A stretch of DNA of 64,000 bases from JAGPDB01 sp046331265 (GTDB lineage: Bacteria > Actinomycetota > Acidimicrobiia > IMCC26256 > JAGPDB01). Each line of letters starts with the position of its first letter. Positions within the stretch are counted from its first letter, which is position 1. The notes beneath the pieces are model-generated. The model searched no databases and had not been told where the DNA came from. It saw only the letters and a program-made list of their open reading frames with translations. The DNA is taken from assembly GCA_046331265.1 (NCBI GenBank), contig JAXLRE010000001.1, forward strand, positions 124,001 through 188,000. Reading direction: 5' to 3'. The position numbers and the translations under genes are program-made. Positions 55,349-64,000 of this stretch are shown in pieces.

Positions 55349-57106
55349 CTAATCGAAATCATCGATAGATACGAGACACTTATTATTAACGGAAAATGAC
55401 CTAATATGCTCATAACAAGAGTTTGCAAGAATGTCGTGATTTTCTGCCGTTAAGAATATTTTTACAATATCGTCTTGAATAGTGCCTGTAACCAAATTCG
55501 GATCCAATATAGGCTTTAGCTTATTTAGCGCTACAGGATCGCAGGTGAGCTCTGCATTAGCAAAATAGGGAAATAATTTTAAACTTTTACGAAGAGTCAA
55601 TTCTCTGTCCCTTTGAGCTACGAAATCCTTCTTTTGTATATCAGCAATTAATGTCGAATTATAAGAGTTGGTTGAAATAATAACGCATTCAAAATTTTTA
55701 ATTGGTTTCAATTTACGCAATACTCTAGAGAGTAAGACAAGGCAAGATTCAAAAGCTGAAATACTAGGGCGGTACATCAACGCATCAAAGTCAATAAATA
55801 CCGCCAAAGACATATTCTTTGTAAAACTTATATCGTGCAACAATGCCTCTGATCCAACAATAACATTCGGTGTGTTCTCATTTAATTTTTGATCATGTGT
55901 CTCTTTAGTCACTTCAACTACATTTGCTTTGCTAAATAATTTTTCACATTCAATCTTTAAGGCTTTAATACCTTTTCTATATTTTTTGAAGTTTGTACTT
56001 CTGCAATTCAGACATATGGCAGGTCTGACTGTATTACAAAACTTACAAATGAATTCATTTTCAGTATCGCTTTCAACACTGTGATCACAATTCTCACATC
56101 TTGCTATCTGTTCGCACTTTGTGCATATCAACATTTTTGAAATAGATTTATTGTTAACAATAAATGCGACATCTTTTTTATTGTCTAATACCTTATTTAC
56201 GCTGGAAATAATTTTTGGCGAAAACGTTCCGAATGACGGATCTAGTTTAGATTTATTCTCAATATATATTTGTGGCCAGTTATCTACATCACGTTTATCG
56301 ATTATCTCAAAATCAAACGTTGAAACACCTGGGACACAAGAAATAACAGTTAAATCTATTTTAAAAATTTGACTGTAAAGTTTTGCAACATCGATAGCAC
56401 GATATTTCGGACTTCTTCCTTCTTGAAGTTGCTCATACGTATCATCTAACAGAATAATTGATTGCAAGTTATCGATTGGAGCAAATAAAGCTGCTCTTGA
56501 TCCTACAATTATTTTATCTTTTTGAGAAACAGCGAAATAGTTTTCATTTTTTGTTTTATCGCCATAAGAGTATCCAGTTACATTATGCCCAAGGCCCTGC
56601 AACCAACTTATAAATTTTTGATGCGAATCTGGTGCAATTATTAGCGTAGATCCCTCTTTTGATATTAAATCTTCAACATAAGGTCGTCTATCTGCTCTCG
56701 GATCGACAACAATTAGTTGACGTTTAAAATCTGGGTTTGACTTTGGCTTACGGGATTTAAGCTTTGCATTTAATTTATTTTTAGGAGAACAGTATCTTAA
56801 AAATACAACTGGAGAACATAGGTAATATTGGCTTAATTTAAAACATATATCGATCAGATATTCGGGTGGCCCACAACTATGTATTGTTTCTATATATTTT
56901 AGAGCAGCTATAGTTTCTAAACTTAAGCCATCTTCTAGGAGGTCTGAATCATTTTGAGTTATTGCTATAACCCAACCTTTTAATTTTCTATTGTGTAAAT
57001 TTATTTTTACGATAGTACCTATACCGATATTATTTTCTTTATCATCTAATTTAAACCAATAACTATTTTCGATTTTTTTTAAATCGGGAAGAACTTTTAT
57101 GAACAT
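55349..57106 (-). CDS. priA: PriA-like primosome protein, helicase-dead
   Basis: 585 residues. The Zn-binding clusters are kept (CTKCEQIARCENC, CKFCNTVRPAICLNC), and the order of domains is that of PriA. But no Walker A GxxGxGKT is present and the DEAH box reads LDDTYEQ, so it should not hydrolyse ATP. This is a known trait of actinobacterial PriA, which is thought to act only in structure recognition and DnaB loading. The protein is shorter than E. coli PriA (about 730). It is between metK and a small basic protein. Confidence 0.82.
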   Translation of the reverse strand: MFIKVLPDLKKIENSYWFKLDDKENNIGIGTIVKINLHNRKLKGWVIAITQNDSDLLEDGLSLETIAALKYIETIHSCGPPEYLIDICFKLSQYYLCSPVVFLRYCSPKNKLNAKLKSRKPKSNPDFKRQLIVVDPRADRRPYVEDLISKEGSTLIIAPDSHQKFISWLQGLGHNVTGYSYGDKTKNENYFAVSQKDKIIVGSRAALFAPIDNLQSIILLDDTYEQLQEGRSPKYRAIDVAKLYSQIFKIDLTVISCVPGVSTFDFEIIDKRDVDNWPQIYIENKSKLDPSFGTFSPKIISSVNKVLDNKKDVAFIVNNKSISKMLICTKCEQIARCENCDHSVESDTENEFICKFCNTVRPAICLNCRSTNFKKYRKGIKALKIECEKLFSKANVVEVTKETHDQKLNENTPNVIVGSEALLHDISFTKNMSLAVFIDFDALMYRPSISAFESCLVLLSRVLRKLKPIKNFECVIISTNSYNSTLIADIQKKDFVAQRDRELTLRKSLKLFPYFANAELTCDPVALNKLKPILDPNLVTGTIQDDIVKIFLTAENHDILANSCYEHIRSFSVNNKCLVSIDDFD

Positions 57107-58294
57107 TTACTTATGCGAAAAATGTCTGGATAATTCTTGAATATAACTATCGACATGCTCCCAAGTGAACGTCTCTTCATCTCTTCCAAAATGGCCATAA
57201 GCAGCTGTTGGAAGATATCTTGGTGAACGTAAAGAGAAATTATCGATTATGGCACCTGGTCTTAGATCGAACAATTCTTCTACCGCAAGGACTAAAGACT
57301 TTTCATCAACATTATTCGTTCCAAAAGTTTCAATATTTATGCTTACAGGTCGTGCAACACCTATTGCATATGCAACTTGGACTTCACATTTGTCTGCAAG
57401 TGATGCCCCTACAATCGATTTTGCTACAGCACGTGCAGCATATGCTCCACTTCTATCAACTTTGGTTGCATCTTTGCCTGAAAATGCACCGCCACCATGT
57501 CGAGCGTAACCACCATAAGTATCAACAATAATCTTTCGTCCCGTTAAACCGACGTCTGCTCGTGGTCCACCTAAAACAAATGAACCTGAAGGATTTATTA
57601 AAAAGCGCGTATTGCTGACATCAAAATTATCAGGAACGAAAGGTTTTACTACTCTTTCTATAATGTCACTTTCGAGTTTATCTTGCTCAATCCCAGGTTC
57701 TGTTTGAGCTGAAACAACAATTGTTGGAGCAGATTTAGGTGTCGAATCTTCATATTGTATTGTCACTTGTGCTTTTCCGTCTGGACGTAAATAAGAAAGC
57801 TCACCATTTTGTCGAAGTTGACTCAGTTTTCTTGTTATTTGGTGTGCCCAATAAATAGGTAAAGGCATTAATGCAGGTGTTTCATTACATGCATAACCAA
57901 ACATTAAACCTTGGTCACCAGCACCAATATTTTCGTAATCATCATTAGTATTCTTAGCTTCACGTTCTTCGAGTGAGTGAGAGACCGAATTTGAGATCTC
58001 ACTTGATTGCTCGTCTATTGCAACCATTACCCCACAAGCATTACCATCAAATCCAAATTCATCAGAGGTGTATCCTGCATCACAAATAACTTTTCTAGCA
58101 ATCGAAGCTATATCAACATATGCATTAGTCGTGATTTCTCCGGACACAACAGCCAAACCAGTTGTCAATAAAGTTTCACAAGCAACTCGCGAATACGGGT
58201 CTTGTTCCAAGACTGCATCTAAAACAGCATCGCTGATTTGGTCTGCTAATTTATCTGGATGACCTTCGGTCACAGACTCTGATGTGAAAATCAT
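57107..58294 (-). CDS. metK: S-adenosylmethionine synthase
   Basis: 395 residues with TSESVTEGHPDKLADQISDA, GAGDQGLMFGYAC (about 121-133) and GGGAFSGKDATKVDRSGAY (about 265-283). It makes SAM from methionine and ATP. It starts right before priA, whose start is at 57106, and 17 bases after coaBC. No SAM riboswitch is seen before it. Confidence 0.97.
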   Translation of the reverse strand: MIFTSESVTEGHPDKLADQISDAVLDAVLEQDPYSRVACETLLTTGLAVVSGEITTNAYVDIASIARKVICDAGYTSDEFGFDGNACGVMVAIDEQSSEISNSVSHSLEEREAKNTNDDYENIGAGDQGLMFGYACNETPALMPLPIYWAHQITRKLSQLRQNGELSYLRPDGKAQVTIQYEDSTPKSAPTIVVSAQTEPGIEQDKLESDIIERVVKPFVPDNFDVSNTRFLINPSGSFVLGGPRADVGLTGRKIIVDTYGGYARHGGGAFSGKDATKVDRSGAYAARAVAKSIVGASLADKCEVQVAYAIGVARPVSINIETFGTNNVDEKSLVLAVEELFDLRPGAIIDNFSLRSPRYLPTAAYGHFGRDEETFTWEHVDSYIQELSRHFSHK

Positions 58295-58310
58295 TTGGAT
58301 ATCCTAGCTT

Positions 58311-59597
58311 TTAGTATTTTTTATGTCGATTTGATTCAATAATCTCAACAATATCGAACGCTAAAGCAATCTTAGGAGCCAGATCAAGCTTGATAGGATC
58401 ATTCTGAGACTTGGTAAAAACATATATTTCGTTCATATCAGATCCAAAAGTTGTTTGAGGATTAGATATATCGTTAGCAAATAGCATGTCTACTTTTTTA
58501 GAAATAAATTTTTCTTTAGAATTTTCTAAAACATCATTACTCTCGGCAGCAAAACATGCGACAAAAGTTTTTTTACTTTTGTTCTTTATTATTTCTTCAA
58601 CAATATCCACAGTGGGTTTAAAGTCGATTGAAGCAATTTTGTCTTTTCTTTTTAATTTAGTTTTTGAAACTGATACTGGTGTTAAATCTGCCACAGCTGC
58701 TGTCATGACTACGACATCTGCATCATCTAAATTTTTCATTACTTCATTAAACATTTCTTCTGCACTTTGCACTTTGATGAGATTAATTTCTTCATCGACA
58801 TCAATATCAGATGTGGTCACAAGCGTAACTTCATATCCGAATGAATTTGCGGCAGAGGCTATTGCATGACCCATTTTTCCTGTACTGTTGTTTGAAATAA
58901 ATCTCACAGGGTCAATTGCTTCTTTGGTCCCCCCTGCTGTAATTAGCATTTTTGGTTTTGATGATTTTGTTTTTATGGGTTTAATATTCTCATGAGCTTC
59001 AAACCCATTTTTATTTTCAGTGTTTTTAAGATGTTCAACAATCGCCTCGACCACAACTTCGTCATCTACCAATCGTCCTATTCCTTGATCTCCACCAGCA
59101 AGTTCACCGACAACAGGACCAACAAATTCATAGCCTCTTGTTTGTAGTGTCGCAATATTTTCTTGTGTCGCCAGGTTTTCATACATTTCGTCGTGCATTG
59201 CTGGACAAATAATTACAGGAGTCGAACCGTTACTTAGTAGCGATGCTGTTACTATTTCATCCGCAAAACCATTCGCAATTTTTGCGATCAAAGAAGCTGT
59301 TGCTGGATAGACAACAACCAGATCACTATTGTTAGCAAGCTTTGTATGAGAAATTGATCCTCTCGCATCCCATAGATCGCCATATGCCGGTTCGCAGCTA
59401 AGTGCACTAAATGTTTGCTCACCGACAAATCTATTTGTTGAAGGAGTTGTGGCAACACGAACATTAGCTCCAAGTTTTGCAAGCTTGCGAAGGAGATAAA
59501 TAGATTTATATGCCGAGATACTCGCTGAAACGCATAGAAGAATATTTTTATTTTTTAAAGGCTGATCTGAACTTTCCAAAGCATGCCTTCTGAGCAC
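58311..59597 (-). CDS. coaBC: Bifunctional CoaBC (phosphopantothenoylcysteine synthase/decarboxylase)
   Basis: 428 residues. The N-terminal CoaC flavoprotein domain (about 15-190) has the active-site His in SISHTKLA and the PAMHDEMY motif. The C-terminal CoaB domain has ITAGGTKEAIDPVRFISN (about 220-237) and the KIKRKDK substrate-binding segment. It makes 4'-phosphopantetheine from phosphopantothenate and Cys. It is directly after rpoZ and before metK. Confidence 0.94.
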   Translation of the reverse strand: MLRRHALESSDQPLKNKNILLCVSASISAYKSIYLLRKLAKLGANVRVATTPSTNRFVGEQTFSALSCEPAYGDLWDARGSISHTKLANNSDLVVVYPATASLIAKIANGFADEIVTASLLSNGSTPVIICPAMHDEMYENLATQENIATLQTRGYEFVGPVVGELAGGDQGIGRLVDDEVVVEAIVEHLKNTENKNGFEAHENIKPIKTKSSKPKMLITAGGTKEAIDPVRFISNNSTGKMGHAIASAANSFGYEVTLVTTSDIDVDEEINLIKVQSAEEMFNEVMKNLDDADVVVMTAAVADLTPVSVSKTKLKRKDKIASIDFKPTVDIVEEIIKNKSKKTFVACFAAESNDVLENSKEKFISKKVDMLFANDISNPQTTFGSDMNEIYVFTKSQNDPIKLDLAPKIALAFDIVEIIESNRHKKY

Positions 59598-59972
59598 TTA
59601 TGCTATTGAATCAGGAGTTTGATCCTCTTGAACTTGAGATTCTTCTTGATCTTGAACCTGTTCTGCCTGAATTTTTTCAATATCAGATGCATCCAAAGTA
59701 GCTTGTTCGATTTCTTTGATGTCTTCTTCTTCAAGAGGCATAGCAATAATGTCCCCGTTAGAAATTTCTTCTAAAGCTATTGATAGCGGTTTTCTAGATA
59801 CAGAAGTGACTTGAGGTGGAACAATTCGTCCTAATCCTTCACCCAATTGGTTGTAATAATCGTTAATTTCGCGCGATCTTTTTGCAGCAAGGGTAACTAA
59901 TGTAAATTTAGAACCTGCATTTTCAATCAATTTTTCCATGCTCGGTTCCATTAATGAGGATTTCTTTTCCAC
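59598..59972 (-). CDS. rpoZ: RNA polymerase omega subunit
   Basis: 124 residues from a GTG with AAAGGTGG eight bases upstream. KFTLVTLAAKRSREINDY (about 22-39) and the following helix are characteristic. A long acidic tail rich in Glu, Gln and Asp (about 80-124) follows. It aids RNA polymerase assembly. It is directly before coaBC and 75 bases after gmk. Confidence 0.92.
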   Translation of the reverse strand: MEKKSSLMEPSMEKLIENAGSKFTLVTLAAKRSREINDYYNQLGEGLGRIVPPQVTSVSRKPLSIALEEISNGDIIAMPLEEEDIKEIEQATLDASDIEKIQAEQVQDQEESQVQEDQTPDSIA

Positions 59973-60019
59973 TTAAACCACCTTTTCGAAGAGATATATC
60001 CTACCACAGAGGCCTGTTT

Positions 60020-60054
60020 TAGCTAAATCTAAGTACTTTTTTAGATTTTAGCTA
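60020..60054 (-). other. Inverted repeat at the gmk 3' end
   Basis: TAGCTAAATCTAA and TTTAGATTTTAGCTA pair almost perfectly across a short loop, overlapping the gmk stop. It lies in the 75-base gap between gmk and rpoZ and could be a weak terminator or a stability hairpin; no T-run follows. Confidence 0.5.
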
Positions 60055-60629
60055 GAAATTCGATCTTTTACGATTGCGCAAAGTTCTGACAGGGCCCTAT
60101 TTAGATCGTCGTTAATAATAAGCGCAGAAAACTTTGGTATTACTTGTTCTTCTTTATGCGCAGCAGCTAAACGTTTTTCCAATATTTCTGGTGTCATTGA
60201 AGGATCTTCACGTTCTAATAAACGACGCCTTTGTATTTCTTCACTTGGAGCTTTAACGAAAATCAAAAACGCTTCAGGGTATAGTTCTTTAATTTTCATT
60301 GCTCCTTGAACATCTATTTCTAAAACAACTGATCTGCCAGAATTTAAGTTATCTTCAATCGGAGCTTTCGGAGTACCCTTCCATTCACCATAAACTTCAA
60401 AATATTCAAGCATGCCCCCACCGATAGCTAACTCTAAAAAGTCGTCTTGATTTAAGAAAAAATAATGAATTCCTTCTTCTTCATGAGGACGTGGAGCACG
60501 AGTCGTTGCTGAAATACTTAAATAAAGTTCAGGCATTTTTTTCATTAGCTCATTAACTAATGTCCCTTTACCCACTCCTGAAGGACCAGCAATTACAATT
60601 AATTTACCTCTTGAGCTATTTTGATTCAT
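60048..60629 (-). CDS. gmk: Guanylate kinase
   Basis: 193 residues. The P-loop GPSGVGKGT (about 15-23) and later STTRAPRPHEEEG and VLEIDVQGAMKIKE are typical. It turns GMP into GDP. It is 12 bases after mihF and followed, after an inverted repeat, by rpoZ, the standard actinobacterial order. Confidence 0.96.
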   Translation of the reverse strand: MNQNSSRGKLIVIAGPSGVGKGTLVNELMKKMPELYLSISATTRAPRPHEEEGIHYFFLNQDDFLELAIGGGMLEYFEVYGEWKGTPKAPIEDNLNSGRSVVLEIDVQGAMKIKELYPEAFLIFVKAPSEEIQRRRLLEREDPSMTPEILEKRLAAAHKEEQVIPKFSALIINDDLNRALSELCAIVKDRISS

Positions 60630-60641
60630 AAGCGCAAATTA

Positions 60642-60971
60642 TTACGCTGGATTTTCAGAAGCAAATTTAGCCAATAAAGCAGCTTTTTGTTTTGCACCCA
60701 AACCACCAAGGCGGCGTGATTCAGCAATTTCAAGCTCTTCCATCAGTCTCTTTGCTTTTACTTTACCTACACCAGGAAGTGATTCAATAACAGCGATAAC
60801 TTTAAGTTTTGCAAGAATCGGATCTGCATCAGCTTCGTTAAACAAATTAGGAAGTGATAAGACACCCATTTTCAAACGTTCTTTAACCTCAGCACGTACT
60901 TTTCGTGCATGTGCTGCTTTTTCTAATGCTGCTGCTCTTTGCTCAGGTGTGAGCTGTGGAGGTGTTGGCAT
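60642..60971 (-). CDS. mihF: Actinobacterial integration host factor
   Basis: 109 residues from the ATG at 60971, which has GAAAGGAAG just upstream; the in-frame TTG at 60986 overlaps that site and is rejected. The protein has the mIHF layout: a Lys/Ala-rich first half and a helix-two-turn-helix (LPGVGKVKAKRLMEEL, about 70-85). It bends DNA and is essential in mycobacteria. It heads the mihF-gmk-rpoZ-coaBC-metK-priA run. Confidence 0.92.
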   Translation of the reverse strand: MPTPPQLTPEQRAAALEKAAHARKVRAEVKERLKMGVLSLPNLFNEADADPILAKLKVIAVIESLPGVGKVKAKRLMEELEIAESRRLGGLGAKQKAALLAKFASENPA

Positions 60972-61084
60972 TTCGCTTCCTTTCAAGTATGTTCAGATCT
61001 TTTGCTGAATGACTATAGCTCGAGAACTATGCTTTAACCAGGATACTTACATTATTAAGTGCAAATGTGTAAGTTTTGATACTT

Positions 61085-61090
61085 TTGACA
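61085..61090 (+). promoter_or_regulatory. -35 box of the unknown gene at 61145
   Basis: A perfect TTGACA followed by A+T-rich sequence with a candidate -10 (TAATAA) 15-17 bases later. GGAG at 61137-61140 is then the ribosome-binding site for the ATG at 61145. Confidence 0.45.
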
Positions 61091-61144
61091 GATTAATCTA
61101 CTATTTAATAACAATAATAGGTCAAAACGGAAATATGGAGTTCT

Positions 61145-62002
61145 ATGTCTCAAGATGACAGATTGGAATATACACGTAGCTCCATATATCCATGGGAATG
61201 GATGGGAGATGATGACATTCGAATCCCTTCTCATGAAGACCTGCATTTATTTTTCGATTCAATTTTGCATAATGCTCAAACCAACGTATTCGGTCATGTA
61301 GAAATTGAAAGAGAATTATCAAATGCTCTTGAATCTTTAAAGCTTTTGTTTCTAAAAACTTTTATGGAAGAAGCAGACTTTGAAGAAATGACGAGTTCCA
61401 CGCCGTTTTCATTTTTTGCAAATAAGAATAATTTTCTACTCGCTGTAGCCTTACTATCCCAATACGAATCTCCTACTTTCTTGGCTGGTGTTCCTACACA
61501 ACAAATATCTCCATCACTCGTAACTACAGACACCTTAAGGAAACTCGGAGGCATAACTAAAACTTATGTATTTGATGACGTTTCAGGTAATACACATGAA
61601 ATAAAATATTCTATCCCGGAAAATTTGATGAATTTCCTTGGACGTTCTACTCACATTTTTCATGAAATTTTTGGAGAAATTCCAATCAATGGAATAGTAA
61701 CTTTGTCAGAAATTGACGACTTGTTTAAAGCTCAAACCCCAACAATGCAGCAAATTGCTGTTCTTGCATATTTGCGAGAAAATGTAATCCCAATATGTCA
61801 TATGCTAATTCAATCTGGTGCAATTGAAGATTTGCCTTCAAGTACATGCGAATATTTTTTAGATCAAGCAGTCGAAGACATAAATCGTGAAATAGCTAGA
61901 TTTTCAAGTCAACCAGAGATGGGAAGACATTTACCTTTAGAAATAGATACTTTAGAAAGAAGATTTGTACCAGAAAAGCCTGGACCATATTCTTGCAATT
62001 AA
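61145..62002 (+). CDS. Unrecognised 285-residue soluble protein
   Basis: No signal peptide or membrane segment. The sequence is acidic, mostly helical, with several Phe/Leu-rich helices, and ends in a Pro-rich tail (PEKPGPYSCN). I do not recognise the family. It has its own TTGACA promoter and GGAG site and is convergent with pyrF, the two stops overlapping (61999-62002). It is the only plus-strand gene in the block from 48917 to 64000. Confidence 0.65.
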   Translation: MSQDDRLEYTRSSIYPWEWMGDDDIRIPSHEDLHLFFDSILHNAQTNVFGHVEIERELSNALESLKLLFLKTFMEEADFEEMTSSTPFSFFANKNNFLLAVALLSQYESPTFLAGVPTQQISPSLVTTDTLRKLGGITKTYVFDDVSGNTHEIKYSIPENLMNFLGRSTHIFHEIFGEIPINGIVTLSEIDDLFKAQTPTMQQIAVLAYLRENVIPICHMLIQSGAIEDLPSSTCEYFLDQAVEDINREIARFSSQPEMGRHLPLEIDTLERRFVPEKPGPYSCN

Positions 62003-62697
62003 CTATTTAGAGCTTTCTCAACTTCGTCATAACATTGTTGCGCACTAGCGATTGGATCATCTGCTGCGTAAACGGCTCTACCTAATGCAATCCATGTCGC
62101 ACCGTCTCTTATTGCTTCAAATGGTGTAGCAACACGAGTTTGGTCGCCTCTATCTTGACCACTTAACCTTATTCCTGGGACGAGCATTTTTGCAGTTGGA
62201 ACTTTTTCAGCGACATAACTTACTTCTAACGCTGAACAGACAAGGTCACATTTTGCCTGCTCGATTAGTGATAGGCGTTCATCAAAAGCTTGTTGGTCTG
62301 GCGGCAATGAAGTCAACACTGTAATTGCAAGCAAAATGGGAGGTTCAAAACCAGCACGAGCTGCTCCATCATCTAAACCTTTTCTTGCAGCTTTAAGCAT
62401 TTCTAATCCGCCTGAAGCATGAACTGTTGTCATTGAAATTCCTCGAGTCGCATGGACTTCTAGAGCTCGCCCCACTGTATTTGGAATATCATGTACCTTT
62501 AAGTCAAGAAATACTTTTTTTCCTAAATCTCTAATTGCAGCAATTGAATCTGGACCGGCCTGAGCAAAAAGTTCGCTACCTACTTTTACATAAGAAAAAT
62601 AATCTCCAACTTGTTTAATTAACTTGATAGCGTCGTCTAACCCACCAACATCAAGATTTAAAACCATTTTTTCTGTGACTTTTTCATCTAAATTCAA
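61999..62697 (-). CDS. pyrF: Orotidine 5'-phosphate decarboxylase
   Basis: 232 residues. The catalytic motif FLDLKVHDIPNTV (about 64-76) and PGIRLSGQDRGDQTRVATP (about 176-194) are diagnostic. It makes UMP, the last step of pyrimidine synthesis. It follows pyrD after 14 bases in the carB-pyrD-pyrF run. Confidence 0.95.
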   Translation of the reverse strand: MNLDEKVTEKMVLNLDVGGLDDAIKLIKQVGDYFSYVKVGSELFAQAGPDSIAAIRDLGKKVFLDLKVHDIPNTVGRALEVHATRGISMTTVHASGGLEMLKAARKGLDDGAARAGFEPPILLAITVLTSLPPDQQAFDERLSLIEQAKCDLVCSALEVSYVAEKVPTAKMLVPGIRLSGQDRGDQTRVATPFEAIRDGATWIALGRAVYAADDPIASAQQCYDEVEKALNS

Positions 62698-62711
62698 TTT
62701 ATACTCCTTGC

Positions 62712-63653
62712 TTAACTTGGCATCTCAGCAGCACCGATTAGATCTTTTATGTCTGCTACCCCGGTCTCAAAACAAAAATCTTGTAACTCGTTAGCAATAC
62801 GAACTGTTGCATGTGGATCAGCAAATGTTGCAGCAGCAACACCAACAGCTGATGCGCCGCACATCATCATGGCTGCAGCATCATGGCCTGTCGAAACACC
62901 ACCTGTTCCAATTATTGGAGTGTCAGGAAATTTATTGTGTACATCAAAAACACCTTTTTGAACTATCGGTGAAATACCTGATCCCGAATAACCTCCAGGA
63001 CCTTTACCCAGATTTGGCTTTCTTGTATAAGGATCAATGTTTAATCCCAATGCTGTATTAAATAACGTCAATAAATCAGCACCACCTTCTATTGCACCTT
63101 CAGCAATTTCAACAGCACTGGTTACCATTGGTGAAAGTTTTGCGCTCACAATAATATTTTCATCAAGTTCTGCACGTACAAGCTTAAGAATTTCACGAGA
63201 ATCATTTGCATCTTGACCAAATAGTTTTCCGCTCTCAACATTAGGACAACTCAAGTTAACTTCAAGCGCGACGAAATCATTTGCGATTGGGGCAAGCATC
63301 GATGCAGCCTTCGAATAGTCCTCATAAGACAGTCCCCAAAACGACATAATGAAACGACCAGGAATATCTTTTAACTTATGAAAATCTTCATCAATCCAAT
63401 TTTGAATATGAGGTCCAGGTAGACCAACAGAATTCATCATACCTGTAGGAACTCCAGCAACTCGTGGAGCAACATTTCCCGGTGATTCAAAAGGAGCTAG
63501 AGACTTAATTGTTATAGCCCCAATTTTTGAATAATCAACAACATCCAATAATTCATCACTGTGACCAAAGCTTCCTGAAGCTGCAACGATCGGATTAGGT
63601 AAAGTTATTTCACCTCGCGATGTTGAAAGTGTTGTCGAAAGATTAATGCTCAT
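62712..63653 (-). CDS. pyrD: Dihydroorotate dehydrogenase (class 1 type)
   Basis: 313 residues, FMN-dependent barrel. NLSCPNVESG (about 133-142) has the catalytic Cys of class 1 enzymes, and PIIGTGGVSTGHDAAAMM binds FMN. No PyrK subunit gene is adjacent; in class 1B operons pyrK usually lies next to pyrD, so the electron acceptor is not clear. It starts at the base after the carB stop. Confidence 0.9.
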   Translation of the reverse strand: MSINLSTTLSTSRGEITLPNPIVAASGSFGHSDELLDVVDYSKIGAITIKSLAPFESPGNVAPRVAGVPTGMMNSVGLPGPHIQNWIDEDFHKLKDIPGRFIMSFWGLSYEDYSKAASMLAPIANDFVALEVNLSCPNVESGKLFGQDANDSREILKLVRAELDENIIVSAKLSPMVTSAVEIAEGAIEGGADLLTLFNTALGLNIDPYTRKPNLGKGPGGYSGSGISPIVQKGVFDVHNKFPDTPIIGTGGVSTGHDAAAMMMCGASAVGVAAATFADPHATVRIANELQDFCFETGVADIKDLIGAAEMPS

Positions 63654-64000
63654 CTATGAATTCTCACTTAATGCAAGCTGGGTTGATTCGTATAGATTTT
63701 GCAAACTAACCACGTCCACTTCAACGTTACGCCACTGAGCAATACCTGAAGCCAATGCTCTTGCTGCTGCAATTGTTGTCACACAAGGAATTCTGTATTT
63801 AGTTGCAGCAAGACGTATGTGATCTCCATCACTTCTTGTGCTTCTTCCTCTTGGGGTGTTAATAACGAAATCTATTTTTCCATTCGACATTAGATCAATT
63901 GCATCGTCGCCAAATTCATCGCCGATCTTGGCGATAACATGATCAACAGGAATTGCGTTTTGAACTAATGAACTAGCTGTTCCTGTTGTAGCTGCGAAAC
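63654..64000 (-). CDS. carB: Carbamoyl phosphate synthase large subunit, C-terminal part (cut by window edge)
   Basis: The frame is open to the window edge, about 115 codons plus stop. The visible part is the C-terminal MGS-like regulatory domain: ATTGTASSLVQNAIPVDHV and DFVINTPRGRSTRSDGDHIR are typical of CarB. CarB makes carbamoyl phosphate for pyrimidines and arginine. It is the first visible gene of the carB-pyrD-pyrF run and has no gap to pyrD. Confidence 0.93.
   Translation of the reverse strand, partial: FAATTGTASSLVQNAIPVDHVIAKIGDEFGDDAIDLMSNGKIDFVINTPRGRSTRSDGDHIRLAATKYRIPCVTTIAAARALASGIAQWRNVEVDVVSLQNLYESTQLALSENS

Overview
The window looks like a stretch of chromosome from a small, A+T-rich actinobacterium, most likely a low-GC member of the Acidimicrobiia and possibly marine. 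This is inferred from gene content and order: a steA-steB pair after tlyA-nadK; mihF-gmk-rpoZ-coaBC-metK with a helicase-dead priA; argR-tyrS; infC-rpmI-rplT-tsnR-like-pheST; a sigK-rskA pair beside a fasciclin lipoprotein; and an actinobacterial cold-shock-like protein. No taxonomy search could be run. Several genes seem to start on leaderless transcripts, with a -10 box directly before the start codon.

Layout. 1-4639 (minus strand): murJ (partial), steB/mctB, steA, nadK, tlyA, tightly packed. 4683-19772: class I aldolase, kup, two-thirds of the window's unrecognised genes, secreted proteins with Thr-rich linkers (DUF1996, Fn3-like), a broken proline-iminopeptidase-like hydrolase, an inactive M23-like lipoprotein, and FAS1 lipoprotein-sigK-rskA. 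19789-21312: a large unknown protein. 21375-35132: the rRNA region, all rRNA on the minus strand. 35160-39621: a broken membrane gene, an unknown, an APH-like kinase, sodB, tyrS, argR. 39797-42831: a DUF1800/DUF1501 secretion-type pair. 42832-64000: a long housekeeping block, almost all minus strand, from pheT back to carB (translation, riboflavin, 1C/Met, CoA and pyrimidine genes).

The rRNA region is the unusual part. The 16S gene (33236-34756) and the 23S-5S pair (21411-25410) are not one operon. Each has its own promoter, its own processing stem and its own terminator. The two promoters share a 14-base block and the same start region, and the two terminators share the same 3' core, so the units look like two halves of a duplicated operon. 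Between them lies about 7 kb that is visibly richer in G+C. It carries a copper nitrite reductase (nirK type), an NsrR-like Rrf2 regulator with a perfect palindrome over its own start codon, a RIC/ScdA iron-sulfur repair protein, a YwiC-like membrane protein, a nitronate monooxygenase-like enzyme, fabI, and a damaged gene for a sortase-anchored Gly-rich surface protein. Together these suggest a nitrite/nitric-oxide handling module.

The 23S gene is itself split by a 728-nt group I intron in helix 69, at the position equal to E. coli U1923 (the I-CeuI site). The intron encodes a LAGLIDADG homing endonuclease whose reading frame runs through the ribozyme core. Three genes in the window carry stop or frame lesions; these may be real decay or sequence errors.
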